Source: Tardibacter chloracetimidivorans (lineage in GTDB: Bacteria > Pseudomonadota > Alphaproteobacteria > Sphingomonadales > Sphingomonadaceae). Taken from it: DNA of 64,000 nucleotides. Of the stretch, positions 1-9,978 are shown in pieces (positions within the stretch are counted from its first letter, which is position 1; each line of letters starts with the position of its first letter). The notes below the pieces were generated by a model. It was given only the letters and a program-made list of their open reading frames with translations. It did no database searches and was not told where the DNA came from. The position numbers and the translations under genes are program-made. The stretch lies in assembly GCF_001890385.1 (NCBI RefSeq), contig NZ_CP018221.1, positions 2,467,501-2,531,500 on the forward strand, in the 5' to 3' direction.

Positions 1-505
<505 letters not shown>

Positions 506-610
506 TCACCACGCGGCTTCCGTCGAAAACCGCCTCCGAAACAGGATTCGCAGGGGCCGTTCTTGACGCTTGTGATAGCGGTACGTATGTGCGCTCGGCC
601 TGATGTGCAT

Positions 611-688
611 GGCGACCGTAGCTCAACCGGTTAGAGCACTGGTTTGTGGTACCAGGGGTTGCGGGTTCAAGTCCCGTCGGTCGCCCCA
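611..688 (+). tRNA. tRNA-His (anticodon GTG)
   Basis: The cloverleaf is complete. The acceptor stem GCGACCG (612-618) pairs with CGGTCGC (678-684). The anticodon stem is CTGGT/ACCAG with loop TTGTGGT, giving anticodon GTG at 646-648. The T arm GCGGGTTCAAGTCCCGT is standard. A G at 611 pairs with the C at 685, the extra G-1:C73 pair specific to histidine tRNAs, and CCA is encoded at 686-688. Confidence 0.97.
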
Positions 689-706
689 TTCCTGCTAAGG
701 TGCCCT

Positions 707-1753
707 TTGACGATTCCATGGAACCTCGCCGATTTCGACGCGCACGAGGATGTGCACTTCTTTCACGATCGTTCCACGGGGCTACGGGCCATCATCGCCA
801 TCCATTCGACGCATCTCGGCCCCGCGGCGGGCGGGGCGCGCTATTGGCGCTATGCCGGGGATGACGAACCGCTGATCGACGCGCTGCGCCTGTCGCGCGG
901 CATGAGCTACAAGAACGCGATGGCCGGACTGCCCATGGGGGGCGGCAAGGCCGTTATCCTGCGGGACGACGACGGCAAGGGCGAAGCGCGGCTCGAGGCG
1001 TTCGGCCGCATGATCGAGTCGCTCGGCGGGCGCTATGTGACGGCCGAGGATGTCGGCATGACCGACGAAGACATGCGGGTGATCGCGCGCCGGACACGCC
1101 ATGTGTCGGGCCTTCCGGTGGCCGAAGGCGCCGCAGGCGGCAATCCCGGCCCGGCGACCGCGCTGGGCGTGTTTCTGGGCCTGAAGGCGGCCGTTCGCTA
1201 CAAGCTGGGACGGCTGGACGTGGAGGGGGTTCATGTCGCCATCCAGGGCGTCGGAAGCGTCGGCGCAGCCCTTGCGCGCCATCTTGCGGCCGAAGGGGCG
1301 GTGCTGACCGTCGCCGACGCAGACGAAGCCCGCGCTGCCGGACTGGCGGCGGAGCTTGGCTGCAAGTCCGTTCCCGCCCGGGAGATCATGCGGGTTGCAG
1401 CCGATGTGTTCAGCCCGTGTGCGCTCGGCGCGATCCTCGATGAACAAAGCATCGCCGAGCTGGATGCGGCGGTGGTGGCGGGCGCCGCCAACAACCAGCT
1501 TGCGACCCCCGCAGACGGCGAAAGGCTGCTTTCCAAGGGCATTCTCTATGCCCCCGACTATGTCATCAACGCAGGCGGCATCATCAACGTCGCCACCGAA
1601 TATCTGGGGCAAGGCGACGCAGAATCCGTTCGCGGCAAGCTGGCGCAGATCCCCGAAAGGCTGACCGCGATCTTCGAGCAGAGCGAGCGGCGCGGGCTTC
1701 CCACCGACCGCATCGCCGACGACATGGCCCGGCGTCTGATCGGCAGGGACTGA
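707..1753 (+). CDS. Leucine (Glu/Leu/Phe/Val) dehydrogenase
   Basis: The 348-residue product is an NAD-dependent amino-acid dehydrogenase that oxidatively deaminates branched-chain amino acids to 2-oxo acids. It has the N-terminal FDAHEDVHFFHD region and the catalytic glycine-rich loop LPMGGGKAVI near residues 75-84. The dinucleotide-binding motif IQGVGSVGAALA is near residue 185, and GAANNQL is near residue 262. No ATG is available. The start is taken as TTG at 707, which gives the usual family N-terminus (TIPWNLADFDAHE) and has AAGG a few bases upstream. It begins only 18 bases after the tRNA-His CCA end, so it may be transcribed with the tRNA. The downstream ABC transporter begins 70 bases later. 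Confidence 0.9.
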   Translation: MTIPWNLADFDAHEDVHFFHDRSTGLRAIIAIHSTHLGPAAGGARYWRYAGDDEPLIDALRLSRGMSYKNAMAGLPMGGGKAVILRDDDGKGEARLEAFGRMIESLGGRYVTAEDVGMTDEDMRVIARRTRHVSGLPVAEGAAGGNPGPATALGVFLGLKAAVRYKLGRLDVEGVHVAIQGVGSVGAALARHLAAEGAVLTVADADEARAAGLAAELGCKSVPAREIMRVAADVFSPCALGAILDEQSIAELDAAVVAGAANNQLATPADGERLLSKGILYAPDYVINAGGIINVATEYLGQGDAESVRGKLAQIPERLTAIFEQSERRGLPTDRIADDMARRLIGRD

Positions 1754-1823
1754 TCGCTACTGGCAGCACCGGGCGAATTTTCCCGGATTCCTCTGGCTTC
1801 CAAAGCGCGCTAGAGCTTGGGCG

Positions 1824-2743
<920 letters not shown>

Positions 2744-2747
<4 letters not shown>

Positions 2748-3526
2748 GGGGTGCGGCGCTGGTCCTTGGCGGCATGCTGCTGGCGGCGCTTGTGGGGCCG
2801 CTGTTTCTCGCCTGGCCGCATGACGTCATCGACTGGAACGCGATCAGCGCCGGCATGGGCGCGCCGGGACACCTGCTGGGCACCGACAATGTAGGACGCG
2901 ACCTGCTCGCCAGGACGCTGATCGGCACCCGCGTCACCCTTGGCGTCGCGCTTGCCGCCGCGCTCGTCAGCCTTCTGATCGGCGGCTTGTGGGGGGCCAC
3001 GGCCGGATGGATCGGCGGCCGCACGGACGAGGCGATGATGCGTTTCGTCGATGCGCTCTACGCCTTGCCGTTCATGTTCATCGTCATCGTGCTGATGGTG
3101 CTGTTCGGGCGATCCATCCTGCTGGTGTTCATCGGCATCGGCGCGGTGGAATGGCTGACCATGGCCCGGATCGTGCGGGGCCAGACGATGGCGCTTAAGC
3201 AACGCGGCTTCGTCACGGCGGCGGAGGCGGCCGGAGCGCCGGGTCGTCTGATCGTCGCCCGCCATATCCTGCCCAATCTGGCGGGCGTGGCCTTTGCCTA
3301 TCTGATGCTCACCGTGCCACAGGTGGTGATGGTGGAGAGCTTTCTTTCCTTCCTTGGCCTTGGCGTTCAGGAGCCGCTGACCTCGCTTGGCATTCTGGTG
3401 AAGGAAGGGGCGGACCAGATGGAGTTCAGGCCGCACACGCTGCTGGTGCCGGGAGCGGTGCTGGTCGCCATCCTGATCTGCCTGATGCTGCTGGGCGAGC
3501 GGCTGCGCGAACGCTTCGCCGCATGA
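2744..3526 (+). CDS. Peptide-type ABC transporter permease (OppC/DppC/YejE family)
   Basis: This is the 260-residue second membrane subunit of the importer. The family motif HLLGTDNVGRDLLARTLIGTR occurs near residue 45, and the cytoplasmic loop AAEAAGAPGRLIVARHILPN is in the C-terminal half. It overlaps both neighbours by 4 bases, indicating translational coupling. OppC-type proteins pair with OppB-type permeases to form the translocation channel. The protein is shorter than most OppC homologues (about 300 residues), mainly because of a short N-terminal region. Confidence 0.9.
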
Positions 3527-5049
3527 CGGTCTATGCAGTCGACGGGCTTTCGGTGCGCTTCGACGAACGCCGGGTGGTGGAGGGGTTGAGCTTTTCCGTC
3601 GCGGCCGGGGAATGCCTTGCGCTGGTGGGCGAATCCGGATCGGGCAAGAGCCAGGCGTGCCTTGCCCCCTTCGGCCTGTCGCGCGGCACGGCCGAAGGAT
3701 CGGCGGTGCTCATGGGAGAGCAGCTCATCGGCCTGCCGGAGGCGCGGCTGCGGCCCCTGCGGGGGAAAGGCGCGGGCTTCGTCTTCCAGCAGCCATTGTC
3801 GGCGCTGACCCCGCATCTTCGCATCAGCGCGCAGCTTGCCGAATCCATGGGCACGCACGACAGGCAGCGCCTTGCCGGGGCGCTTGACGATGTCGGCATC
3901 GACCGGCCGGAAGAGCGGCTGCGCCAATACCCCCACCAGCTTTCGGGCGGCCAGCGCCAGCGGGTGATGATCGCAATGGCGGTTGCGCATGATCCAAGGC
4001 TCTTGATTGCCGATGAGCCGACGACCGCGCTTGACGCAATGGTCCGGCGCGAAATCCTGCGCCTCATCGACCGGCTGCGGGCGGAAAAGGGGCTTGCGGT
4101 CATCCTCGTCAGCCATGACCTTGGCCTTGTCGCCGACCATGCCGACAGGATGCTGGTGATGCGCCGTGGCGGCATGGTGGAGGAGGGGCCGGCCGCAAGG
4201 CTGCTCACCGCGCCGTCCACCGATTACGCCCGCGCGCTTGCGAACGCCGCGCCGCGCATGGATTCGCCCGCGCCCGATCTGCCGCCGGTGGGCGAGGCGT
4301 TGCTGGAGGCAAGGGGCGTCCGCGTTTCCTTTCGCCGCCCCTGCTGGCGCGGCGGATGGTTCGACGCAGTGAGCGACGCAGCGCTCGATATTCGCATTGG
4401 GGAGGCGGTGGCGCTGGTCGGCGGGTCCGGCTCCGGCAAATCGACGCTGGCGCGCGCAATCGGGGGCCTTGGGCCGATGCAGGCTGGCGAGGTGCAATGG
4501 CAAGGCCGCCTGCTCGGGCAGCGCGGGCAAATCGCCTTTGCCGACAGGCGCGGGATTCAGCTTGTGGCGCAGGACCCGGTCGATAGCCTCGACCCCCGCT
4601 GGAACGCCGCCCGGTCTGTCGCCGAAGGCCTGAACCCGCTTCACCCGCCGCGCGAGACCGACCCTGCAATAAAGGAACTGCTGGCCGAGGTCAGCCTGGA
4701 CCCGGAACTCGCCTCGCGCCGTCCCGCCGGATTGTCCGGAGGTCAGGCGCAGCGTGTCGCCATTGCCCGCGCGCTTGCGGCAGGGCCGCTACTGCTGGTT
4801 TGCGACGAAGCGACAAGCGCGCTCGACGTCACCGTCCAGGCGGAGGTGATGGCGCTGCTTTCACGGCTGCGGCGCGAGCGGAGGCTGTCGATGCTGTTCA
4901 TCAGCCACGATCTGGCGCTGGTCCGGCAGCTCTGCCATCGCATCGTCGTGCTCGATCAGGGCCGGGTGGTGGAGGCGGGGCCAACGGGCGAGCTGCTGGC
5001 CAAGCCCCGATCCGACATCACGCAACGACTGATCGCCGCGTCGGCCTGA
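3523..5049 (+). CDS. Fused double ATP-binding ABC protein (YejF/OppDF type)
   Basis: The 508-residue protein has two complete ABC ATPase domains. The first has Walker A GESGSGKS (residues 36-43), signature LSGGQRQR and Walker B LLIADEPTTALD. The second has Walker A GGSGSGKST (about residue 300), signature LSGGQAQR and Walker B LLVCDEATSALD. It would power the two preceding permeases, with which it overlaps by 4 bases. In the fused YejF-like arrangement one gene replaces separate D and F subunits. The first nucleotide-binding domain has Q after the Walker A GKS, a mild deviation. The gene ends convergently one base short of ydbL. Confidence 0.92.
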   Translation: MTVYAVDGLSVRFDERRVVEGLSFSVAAGECLALVGESGSGKSQACLAPFGLSRGTAEGSAVLMGEQLIGLPEARLRPLRGKGAGFVFQQPLSALTPHLRISAQLAESMGTHDRQRLAGALDDVGIDRPEERLRQYPHQLSGGQRQRVMIAMAVAHDPRLLIADEPTTALDAMVRREILRLIDRLRAEKGLAVILVSHDLGLVADHADRMLVMRRGGMVEEGPAARLLTAPSTDYARALANAAPRMDSPAPDLPPVGEALLEARGVRVSFRRPCWRGGWFDAVSDAALDIRIGEAVALVGGSGSGKSTLARAIGGLGPMQAGEVQWQGRLLGQRGQIAFADRRGIQLVAQDPVDSLDPRWNAARSVAEGLNPLHPPRETDPAIKELLAEVSLDPELASRRPAGLSGGQAQRVAIARALAAGPLLLVCDEATSALDVTVQAEVMALLSRLRRERRLSMLFISHDLALVRQLCHRIVVLDQGRVVEAGPTGELLAKPRSDITQRLIAASA

Positions 5050-5050
5050 C

Positions 5051-5434
5051 CTACTTGCAGTAGCTGGGCAGCTGGGCCGGCGCGCTGCCGCGAACGAGCC
5101 ATGCGCCGTTTTCACTGCGATAGGCCTCTCCCGGCACGACGCGGGTCTGGAAAAGTTCGCACGCCGTCGCCGCCGCCACTTCCTGCACCGTCACGCCGCG
5201 CTTGGCGGCAAGATCGGTATAAAATGCCCGGCGCTTGATGTTGATGGCGTCCACGCGCGATTTGAGATCCCCCGCAGGGGATTTGGCAAAGCCCAGATAG
5301 CCGTCCGCCTGCTCGCCGACCACGCCTTGTGCGCGAGCCTGCTCCACCACCGGGTCCGCCGCCTGGGCCAGCGCACTGCCGCCGGCAGCGGCCGCGATCA
5401 TCAGCGCCATCAGTAATTTGACAGGGCGTTTCAT
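5051..5434 (-). CDS. ydbL: YdbL family periplasmic protein (DUF1318)
   Basis: The 127-residue secreted protein has a signal peptide (about residues 1-25, ending near ALAQA). Its mature domain matches the DUF1318/YdbL pattern, with DGYLGFAKSP, a central R-x-A-FYTDLAAKRG and a C-terminal GEAYRSENGAW. The start ATG (5432-5434) overlaps the ynbE stop by 4 bases. In enterobacteria ydbL lies with ynbE and ydbH, and YdbL is a periplasmic modulator of the YdbH-YnbE lipid bridge; the same three-gene order occurs here. Its link to ydbH is now interrupted by an insertion sequence. Confidence 0.87.
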   Translation of the reverse strand: MKRPVKLLMALMIAAAAGGSALAQAADPVVEQARAQGVVGEQADGYLGFAKSPAGDLKSRVDAINIKRRAFYTDLAAKRGVTVQEVAAATACELFQTRVVPGEAYRSENGAWLVRGSAPAQLPSYCK

Positions 5435-5616
5435 CAGAATACTCCCGGATTGGACTGGATCAGGTCCTGCACGTCCTTTTCGAGCCGGACGATCACTTCC
5501 TGGCGGATGTTGACGTTGAGATTGATCTCGATCGGCTTGTCCGGCGCGCGCACCTGCACACATCCCGAAAGCAGCACGGCAGCCGCAACCGGCGGCAGGA
5601 GAAGGCGTTTTTTCAT
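5434..5616 (-). CDS. ynbE: YnbE-like outer-membrane lipoprotein
   Basis: The 60-residue product has a lipoprotein signal ending LLSGC (Cys19). The mature part, with INLNVNIRQEVIVRLEKDVQ, is the conserved YnbE sequence. YnbE is anchored in the outer membrane and binds the C-terminal end of YdbH to complete an intermembrane phospholipid conduit. It overlaps ydbL by 4 bases and lies 57 bases downstream of the original ydbH stop. The IS1595 copy now separates it from the ydbH promoter. Confidence 0.88.
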   Translation of the reverse strand: MKKRLLLPPVAAAVLLSGCVQVRAPDKPIEINLNVNIRQEVIVRLEKDVQDLIQSNPGVF

Positions 5617-5672
5617 AAGCCGCTGACTCGCATCCCTTTGCTCCATCGTCAATCTCGCTCGTTTCATCGCAG

Positions 5673-5751
5673 CTACTGGCTGTCTGGCGGCTGAACCGGA
5701 GCGCCGCCTTGCTCCGCATCCTCCGCCACCGGCGCCGCCTGGCGGACAGTG
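5673..5751 (-). pseudogene. ydbH: Severed 3' end of ydbH
   Basis: These 79 bases encode the last 25 residues of the original YdbH (TVRQAAPVAEDAEQGG to PPDSQ, stop at 5673-5675). They were cut off from the gene body by the IS1595-family insertion. Removing the element and one copy of the GTTCGAAC duplication joins this piece in frame to 6910-9869 and restores a 1012-residue protein. Confidence 0.9.
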
Positions 5752-5759
5752 GTTCGAAC

Positions 5760-6909
5760 CGTGCCTATCCGCTTGACGCATACACCCACTACATCTAGTG
5801 GCTGCCTTGTGGCGCGCGCCTGACTTTTCCTGCGGCTTGGTGCCACCCAAAGCGGTTGTAAAGGGTGGGGATTGTGGACGTTCTTGACCGCGACAAGCTG
5901 CCGTTCCCGAAATCCCTCCCCGAGTTCCAGCGGCTTTTCCCGGATGATGGCGCTTGCGCGTCCTGGCTTGAAAAAGCTCGCTGGCCTGATGGATTTGCGT
6001 GCCCACGCTGTGGCGTCGTCGGCGATCCGTTTCGTTTCACCACTCGGCCTGTCATCCTGATGTGCCGCTCGTGTCGCCGTCAGACCGGCCTGATGGTCGG
6101 CACGGCCATGGAACGAAGCCACATCCCGCTCAGCGTGTGGTTCTGGGCCGCTTACCTGGTTGCGAGTCAGACGACCGGCATATCTGCCGTCCAGTTGCAG
6201 CGCCAGCTTGGCCTGACCCGGTACGAGACGGCCTTTGGCCTGCTCCATAAACTGCGCGCCGCGATGGTGCGCCCCGATCAGGATCGGATCGGCGGGCAGA
6301 GCGGTCAGCATGTCGAGGTCGATGAGACCTGGATCGGCGGGCGAACGCGCGGCGAAGGCCGGGGAACCCACCACAAAACGCTGGTGGTCGCCGCCGTCGA
6401 AGTTCGTCACCGGGAGCCTGGCACTGGCCAGGACCGCCGCCGGAACGGACGCTATGCCGGAAGGGTTCGATTGGCCATCGGTGCAGACCGCAGTGCCGGT
6501 GCCCTTGGTGGCTTTGTACAGAGCGCGGTCGAGCCGGGAACGCTGGTCATCACCGATGATTGGAGCGGCTATAGCGGGTTGCAGGGCGGCGGTTACGACC
6601 ATCACGCCATCGCCCAGTGTGGCGACCCGGAGGTGTCCGAAGAGTTCCTGCCCATCGTCCATCTGGTGTTCTCAAACCTCAAAGCGTGGCTCAACGGCAT
6701 CCACCACGGCGTCAGCACCAAGCATCTGCAAGCCTACCTCAACGAGTTCACTTTCCGCTTCAATCGCCGCTTCTACCCGTTCAACGCCTTCCGATCCCTC
6801 CTCGGGATCGCCAGTGATATCGAGGCGCCGACCTTTGCCGAACTCTACTCAGGCCAATGGACCCACCATACCATATCTAGTGGGTGTATGCCTTAAGCGG
6901 ATAGGCACG
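5760..6909 (+). mobile_element. IS1595-family insertion sequence, copy 1
   Basis: The element is 1150 bp. Its 32-bp terminal inverted repeats (5760-5791 and 6878-6909, starting CGTGCCTATCCGCTT) match at 30 of 32 positions. It is flanked by an 8-bp direct repeat GTTCGAAC (5752-5759 and 6910-6917), and 8 bp is the duplication size usual for IS1595. It carries one transposase gene. It is inserted in the 3' end of ydbH in the opposite orientation. A second copy of identical length and identical encoded protein is at 58257-59406. Confidence 0.95.
5865..6896 (+). CDS. IS1595-family transposase (copy 1)
   Basis: The 343-residue protein has an N-terminal zinc ribbon (CPRCGVVGD and CRSC, residues about 47-70) and an ISXO2-like DDE-type catalytic domain. 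Candidate catalytic motifs are VDETWIGGRTRG, ITDDWSGYSGL and a C-terminal HLVFSNLKAWLNGIHHGVS. This zinc-ribbon plus ISXO2-like layout defines IS1595 transposases. The start is GTG; a second in-frame GTG lies 9 bases later. The reading frame is intact, so the element is probably active or was so recently. Confidence 0.93.
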   Translation: MGIVDVLDRDKLPFPKSLPEFQRLFPDDGACASWLEKARWPDGFACPRCGVVGDPFRFTTRPVILMCRSCRRQTGLMVGTAMERSHIPLSVWFWAAYLVASQTTGISAVQLQRQLGLTRYETAFGLLHKLRAAMVRPDQDRIGGQSGQHVEVDETWIGGRTRGEGRGTHHKTLVVAAVEVRHREPGTGQDRRRNGRYAGRVRLAIGADRSAGALGGFVQSAVEPGTLVITDDWSGYSGLQGGGYDHHAIAQCGDPEVSEEFLPIVHLVFSNLKAWLNGIHHGVSTKHLQAYLNEFTFRFNRRFYPFNAFRSLLGIASDIEAPTFAELYSGQWTHHTISSGCMP

Positions 6910-9869
6910 GTTCGAACGTCCGTAAACGATTCCGCGGTGTTCAGCAGCGCCCGGAACGGCGCGCGTATGGTGATGTTGAACTTGAACGGCAGCCCGGTCG
7001 CCTTCACCGGCAGCGAGGAGCCGGTCGGGTTGACCGGCTGCTGGTTCGATCCGTTGAAAAGCACGGTGCTGATGATCTCGCCATCCAGCTGGCCGTCCAT
7101 CTCTATGATCAGCGCATTGTATTTCAGCGATTTGAGCGCGTCGAAGGCGAGCTTGCCCGCACCACCGATATCGGCTTCCGATACTTCGCCGACATAGGCG
7201 AGCGTCCCGCCGGGAGACCGGGCGATCAACCGCCCGCCCACGATCCGCCCGCCGTCGGCGTTGAACAGCAGCGGCAGCCTGCCGTCGAACAGGCCGGTCA
7301 CCGCAAAGTTCCTGAAATCGAACTGCTGGATGAATTGCGCCGCATCCAGCCCTTCCACCCTGAGCGTGAAAATCCTGTCCGACGGCTTTGAGAAATCGAG
7401 CAAGGTCGGCTCCAGCACCAGCTCGCCGCCTGCGAACGGCCAGCGGCCTTCCTCCACCTTCACATGCTGGTCGGGCAGAAGCTCGTAGCGGATGACTCCA
7501 TCCTTGACGCTGACGCCCGGGTTCATCTCGCCGATGGTGGCGACCTGGCCCGGCGGCGTCGACATGCCCAGCAGATCGTCAAAGACGATGCGGCCCTTGA
7601 TGTTGTGGACCTGCCCGAACGCCGCCGACAGGCCGATGCCGTCGCTTTCGAACGCACCGTCGCTGGTGACGCCCTCCGGTGACCAGCGGATCTGCCCGCC
7701 GCCCTCTATTGCACCGCCCACATTGGCGATCACGCCCAGCGTCAGGGGGGTAAGCTCCTCGGGCTGGAGGTCGTCGCCGAAGACGAGGCGCGGCACGTCG
7801 AGATCGGCCTTGCCGCTTCCTTCCGACAGATTGTGGGTGAGGCTGACAAGCGCCAGTCGCCGGTCGTTTTTCGGGCGGGCGATAATGGCATCGCCCCGGA
7901 TCACGCCATCTTCCAGCGCAAGTTTCACGTCGCGCGCCGATACCGGCTCGAACCGCCGTTCGTCCGCCGCGTCCCGGATGCGGGCTGAGGGCGCGCTTAT
8001 GCCGAGAACGCCACCGCCATAGGTCCATCGCCCCTCCGCCTGGTCCAGGCGCAGCGGGACATTGACGATCCGGCCGCTTGCCCCGCCGAAGCTGCCCCGA
8101 AGGCCGTCCCGACCGGCCTCGGCGGTCAGTTCCGTCAAGTCCAGCCGGGTTTCGCCATCGGGCTGCTTCAGCGCCAGCGCCGCCGGCCCAAGCGCCAACC
8201 CGACGCGGGGCGCGGCCGTGCTGCCGCCAAAGCCGATTCGCACAGCCTCCGCATCGACCGAGAGCGGCGCGTCGCCGAGCCGCCCGCCAAACGCCAGCCG
8301 GGTCTTCATCCCGCCCGAAAGCCGTCCACCGGCATCGGCGGCAAAAAGCGTCTCGCCATGCTGTGCGCAGATGCGCAGACGCTCCTGCCCCAGCAGCACG
8401 CCTGCAAGCTCCAGCCGGTCGAACCCGGCCGTTGTGCAGCCGCCCGATGCCATGAGCCGCACCGCGCCCGCTGGCCCGAACCGCAGATCGACCGGAACCG
8501 CCAGGGCTTTGACGAACCCATGGCCAAGCGGCCCGTCCATCTTCAGTTCGGTCAGCAGCCGCCCGCTATTGTCCCGCCAGTCGAGCCGCCAGGGGCCGAC
8601 GACCAGCCGCGCCGTGCCGGCCGAATAGGGTGCGACGCTGCCAAGCATTCGCCACCCATCGGGGGCGGGCCCCACGTCCAGCCGCATGTCCGGCAGTCCA
8701 CCGCCCGACAGAACCGCGCGCCCATCCAGCCGGGGTGTTCCCTCCGGCCAGTTGAACGAAAAGGCCCTGCCGGTGGCGGTGAGGGCAGCACCGCTTGCCG
8801 ATCGCATGCGCAGATTTGAAAGGCTGGCCCGGCCGGTGGCGCCCTGCATGGACAGCGCCATCTGCGCCGAGCCCCGGGATCGCCGCATCGCACCGCCGCC
8901 CGCCGCCGCGATCCGGGCGGCGACCGGGCCGGGCGGCAAACCGGCAAGCGCCCCCGCGCCTTCCTTCAAAGCCGCACCCCAGGCTCCGGGAGCGACGAGG
9001 TCTGACCAGGCTAATGCGCCGTCGAAGCCGAATCGCTTTTTTGCCGGAGCGAGATTGAATCCCCCGTTCAGCCTTGTCCGCGCGATGCTGCCGCCCTTGT
9101 ACGCGAGGCGACGCACGGCAGCGTCGATCCGGCCTTCCACCGCGTCCATGGTTTCGGGGATAGAGGTGGACAGCAGCATTGCGCCGCGCCCGGCCTGAAC
9201 CTCGCCGCACGATGCGGCGATCGTCCGGACGCGCCCGTCAAGCTCCACAACCCGATCCACCGCCATCAGGTTGAACAGGCCGCGGGTGCCCGCCACCCGG
9301 CAATCGGCCATCTGGAAGCGGGGAGCGGACAATGCCGCGCGCCCGTTGAACCCGTCGGCAAGATTGCCGCTGCCTTCGGCTGCGAGCCCCACGACACCCC
9401 CCGGTGTCGCCAGCATCATCCGGACGTTGCGCAGCCTCAGATCCAAGTCGGGCAGGCTGAAGGGACCGCCACTGGGCGCGGGACGCAGAAGGTCCAGCGT
9501 GCCGAGGCTCAATCCCTTTGAATCCAGCCGTCCGCGAACCAGCGTGTCTTCCAGCGCGACCGCGCCGATCCTTGCGCCGCCAAGACCCCAGGCCAGATCC
9601 ACCTGCACCCGCGAGGCGACCAGATCGGGCGTGGCCGGATCACCGATCACCACGCCGGCCAGCGTCGCCCCCCCGGTGCTCAGCCTTGCTATCGCATAGG
9701 ATGCGGGCACGCCCCGTCGCGCCAGCTCCCGGTCGATCAATTGCGTGGCGAGCGGTGCACGCTGCCACCACAGCGCGCCGACCCCGAGCGCGGTCAGGGC
9801 AACGCCGAGGGCAAGACCACGGCCACGCCGCCTTCCTGCAAGACGTCGCTGCGTTTCCCGGAATGTCAT
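6849..9869 (-). CDS. ydbH: YdbH family intermembrane lipid-transport protein, C-terminus replaced by IS
   Basis: This is a large AsmA-like/YdbH protein, anchored in the inner membrane by one N-terminal segment (about residues 17-35). It has a long repetitive beta-rich periplasmic body expected to form a lipid groove. Residues 1-987 are native. The remaining 19 (VPIRLRHTPTRYGMVGPLA) are encoded by the IS1595 end, replacing 25 native residues; the stop at 6849 is inside the IS. The native protein would be 1012 residues. In E. coli the YdbH C-terminus contacts YnbE, so function may be weakened. The start is ATG at 9867-9869, with a weak ribosome binding site. Confidence 0.85.
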   Translation of the reverse strand: MTFRETQRRLAGRRRGRGLALGVALTALGVGALWWQRAPLATQLIDRELARRGVPASYAIARLSTGGATLAGVVIGDPATPDLVASRVQVDLAWGLGGARIGAVALEDTLVRGRLDSKGLSLGTLDLLRPAPSGGPFSLPDLDLRLRNVRMMLATPGGVVGLAAEGSGNLADGFNGRAALSAPRFQMADCRVAGTRGLFNLMAVDRVVELDGRVRTIAASCGEVQAGRGAMLLSTSIPETMDAVEGRIDAAVRRLAYKGGSIARTRLNGGFNLAPAKKRFGFDGALAWSDLVAPGAWGAALKEGAGALAGLPPGPVAARIAAAGGGAMRRSRGSAQMALSMQGATGRASLSNLRMRSASGAALTATGRAFSFNWPEGTPRLDGRAVLSGGGLPDMRLDVGPAPDGWRMLGSVAPYSAGTARLVVGPWRLDWRDNSGRLLTELKMDGPLGHGFVKALAVPVDLRFGPAGAVRLMASGGCTTAGFDRLELAGVLLGQERLRICAQHGETLFAADAGGRLSGGMKTRLAFGGRLGDAPLSVDAEAVRIGFGGSTAAPRVGLALGPAALALKQPDGETRLDLTELTAEAGRDGLRGSFGGASGRIVNVPLRLDQAEGRWTYGGGVLGISAPSARIRDAADERRFEPVSARDVKLALEDGVIRGDAIIARPKNDRRLALVSLTHNLSEGSGKADLDVPRLVFGDDLQPEELTPLTLGVIANVGGAIEGGGQIRWSPEGVTSDGAFESDGIGLSAAFGQVHNIKGRIVFDDLLGMSTPPGQVATIGEMNPGVSVKDGVIRYELLPDQHVKVEEGRWPFAGGELVLEPTLLDFSKPSDRIFTLRVEGLDAAQFIQQFDFRNFAVTGLFDGRLPLLFNADGGRIVGGRLIARSPGGTLAYVGEVSEADIGGAGKLAFDALKSLKYNALIIEMDGQLDGEIISTVLFNGSNQQPVNPTGSSLPVKATGLPFKFNITIRAPFRALLNTAESFTDVRTVPIRLRHTPTRYGMVGPLA

Positions 9870-9978
9870 TGTAGACTCAAATTGTTGCGCCGCCGCAGTT
9901 TCCTGATCAAACTAGTGAAAGCCCAAGACCCGGCAAGGAAATTGTCGTTGCGGCCCCAGATCATTTGGGTAGACCGGC

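Noticed and set aside
782..1612. Minus-strand open frame of 276 residues
   Set aside because: It is the shadow of the leucine dehydrogenase gene, and its composition (His, Arg, Gly rich) is typical of antisense frames.
3367..4644. Long minus-strand open frame of 425 residues
   Set aside because: It is antisense to the ABC ATPase and permease genes, has no domain features, and reflects high-GC stop-codon scarcity.
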